Source of the DNA: Treponema sp.
GTDB taxonomy: Bacteria > Spirochaetota > Spirochaetia > Treponematales > Breznakiellaceae
Length of the DNA stretch: 6,345 bases
Reading direction: 5' to 3'
NCBI GenBank assembly: GCA_031283505.1
Contig: JAITBO010000036.1
Coordinates: forward strand, 1-6,345
In this document: positions 5,681-6,345 of the stretch, piece by piece
Position numbering within the stretch: the stretch's first letter is position 1
Layout: every line of letters starts with the position of its first letter
Notes under the pieces: model-generated
The model's input: only the letters and a program-made list of their open reading frames with translations
Database searches by the model: none
What the model was told of the DNA's origin: nothing
Made by a program: the position numbers and the translations under genes

Positions 5681-6345
5681 TGGTCATTGCCGCCTGCGGC
5701 ACCGCCTGGCACGCCGCCGTTATCGGGAAGCACGCCTTTGAATACTTCGCCCGTATCCCCGCCGACGCGGAGATCGCCTCTGAATACCGCTACCGGAACC
5801 CTATTTACAATCCCCAGGACATCTTCATCATCATCAGCCAGACCGGTGAGACGGCGGACACCCTGGCGGCCATGCGTATGGCCCGGAAATAGCGGTAGCG
5901 TCCACCAAAGCCTTTACCACCCAGCTTATGTGCCTCTACCTTATCGCCCTCCAGTTCGGTATGCTCCGGGGCGTCATCTCCGGGGAAGAACTGACCGGCC
6001 GCATCGAAGCCCTGGAACAGCTTTCCGGCCACGCCGCCCGCATCCTCTCGGCCCAGGAGAACATTCAGCGCTTCGCATCCCGGCAGTTCAACAAGACCAA
6101 GGTGTTTTTCATGGGCCGCCTCTTTGATTACGCGGTGAGCCTGGAGAGCGCCCTCAAGCTTAAGGAAGTGAGCTACACCCACTCCGAAGCCTTTGCCGCC
6201 GGCGAACTCAAGCACGGCCCCATCGCGCTGGTGGACACGTCTACCCTAGTGGCGGCCATTTGTACCCAGACGGCCCTCTTTGACAAGATGGATTCCAACA
6301 TCAAAGAGGTAAAGGCCCGGGGCGCGGCCGCCTTGGTGATCACCT
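5674..6345 (+). pseudogene. glmS: Glutamine--fructose-6-phosphate aminotransferase, isomerase-domain remnant (5' truncated, frameshifting deletion)
   Basis: GlmS makes glucosamine-6-phosphate from fructose-6-phosphate and glutamine for cell-wall synthesis. Only the C-terminal SIS (isomerase) part is present. Homology starts at RRVVIAACGTAWHA (from 5674, just after an in-frame TAA at 5668-5670); the glutaminase half with its catalytic N-terminal Cys is absent. First piece: CGTAWHA, IPADAEIASEYRYRNP and SQTGETADTLAAMRMA, then a TAG at 5890. Second piece, in the frame starting at 5880: GPEIAVASTKAFTTQL through LESALKLKEVSYTHSEA and AGELKHGPIAL to the window end. Residues equivalent to E. coli Lys485, Glu488 and His504 are visible. 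About 31 residues expected between the pieces are missing, and the join changes frame. As written, no functional GlmS can be made; a working copy is presumably elsewhere. An assembly error remains possible. Confidence 0.88.

Noticed and set aside
5600..5690. glmS ribozyme or riboswitch upstream of glmS
   Set aside because: The DNA before the glmS fragment is yitT coding sequence. The true glmS 5' end and leader are not in the window.
5006..6127. 373-codon plus-strand open frame crossing the yitT/glmS junction
   Set aside because: It is antisense to yitT and out of frame with glmS. Its Pro/Arg-rich second half is typical of a shadow frame.

Overview
This window reads as bacterial chromosome of moderate GC with AT-rich intergenic DNA. 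Protein style, the GC-rich third codon positions and a 10-base G tract inside a gene would suit a spirochaete, for example a gut Treponema-like organism. That is an impression from the sequence and not a database result. There are no rRNA or tRNA genes, no CRISPR array and no complete insertion sequence.

Layout. Positions 1-2115 (minus strand) hold a metabolic pair: an M20-family metal-dependent amidohydrolase, followed by an APC-superfamily amino acid permease that runs out of the window. An intrinsic-terminator-like hairpin lies between them, directly against the permease ribosome-binding site, and the permease contains a run of ten G in frame. Positions 2116-2973 are mostly non-coding or decayed. 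They hold an AT-rich leader with a possible 30-residue membrane peptide, a plus-strand open frame without a start, and an unrecognised minus-strand ORF. Positions 2974-4528 (minus strand) hold a clear two-gene unit, ndk then gpsA, for nucleotide homeostasis and phospholipid precursor synthesis. Positions 4529-4915 are gene-free but full of palindromes: a CTCCGTA-repeat element, a 71-bp inverted repeat, and a 38-bp palindrome flanked by a perfect 7-bp direct repeat.

Positions 4916-6345 hold two broken genes meeting head to head. A YitT-family membrane protein gene (minus) and a glmS gene (plus) both lose their 5' ends at the same point, about 5674-5680. The glmS piece also has a frame-breaking internal deletion of about 31 codons at 5878-5888. 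This looks like a rearrangement breakpoint with later decay, or an assembly chimera.

I see no convincing undescribed multi-gene system. The most worthwhile signals are the possible poly-G phase-variable permease, the terminator between amidohydrolase and permease, the cluster of palindromic mobile-looking elements, and the yitT/glmS junction.
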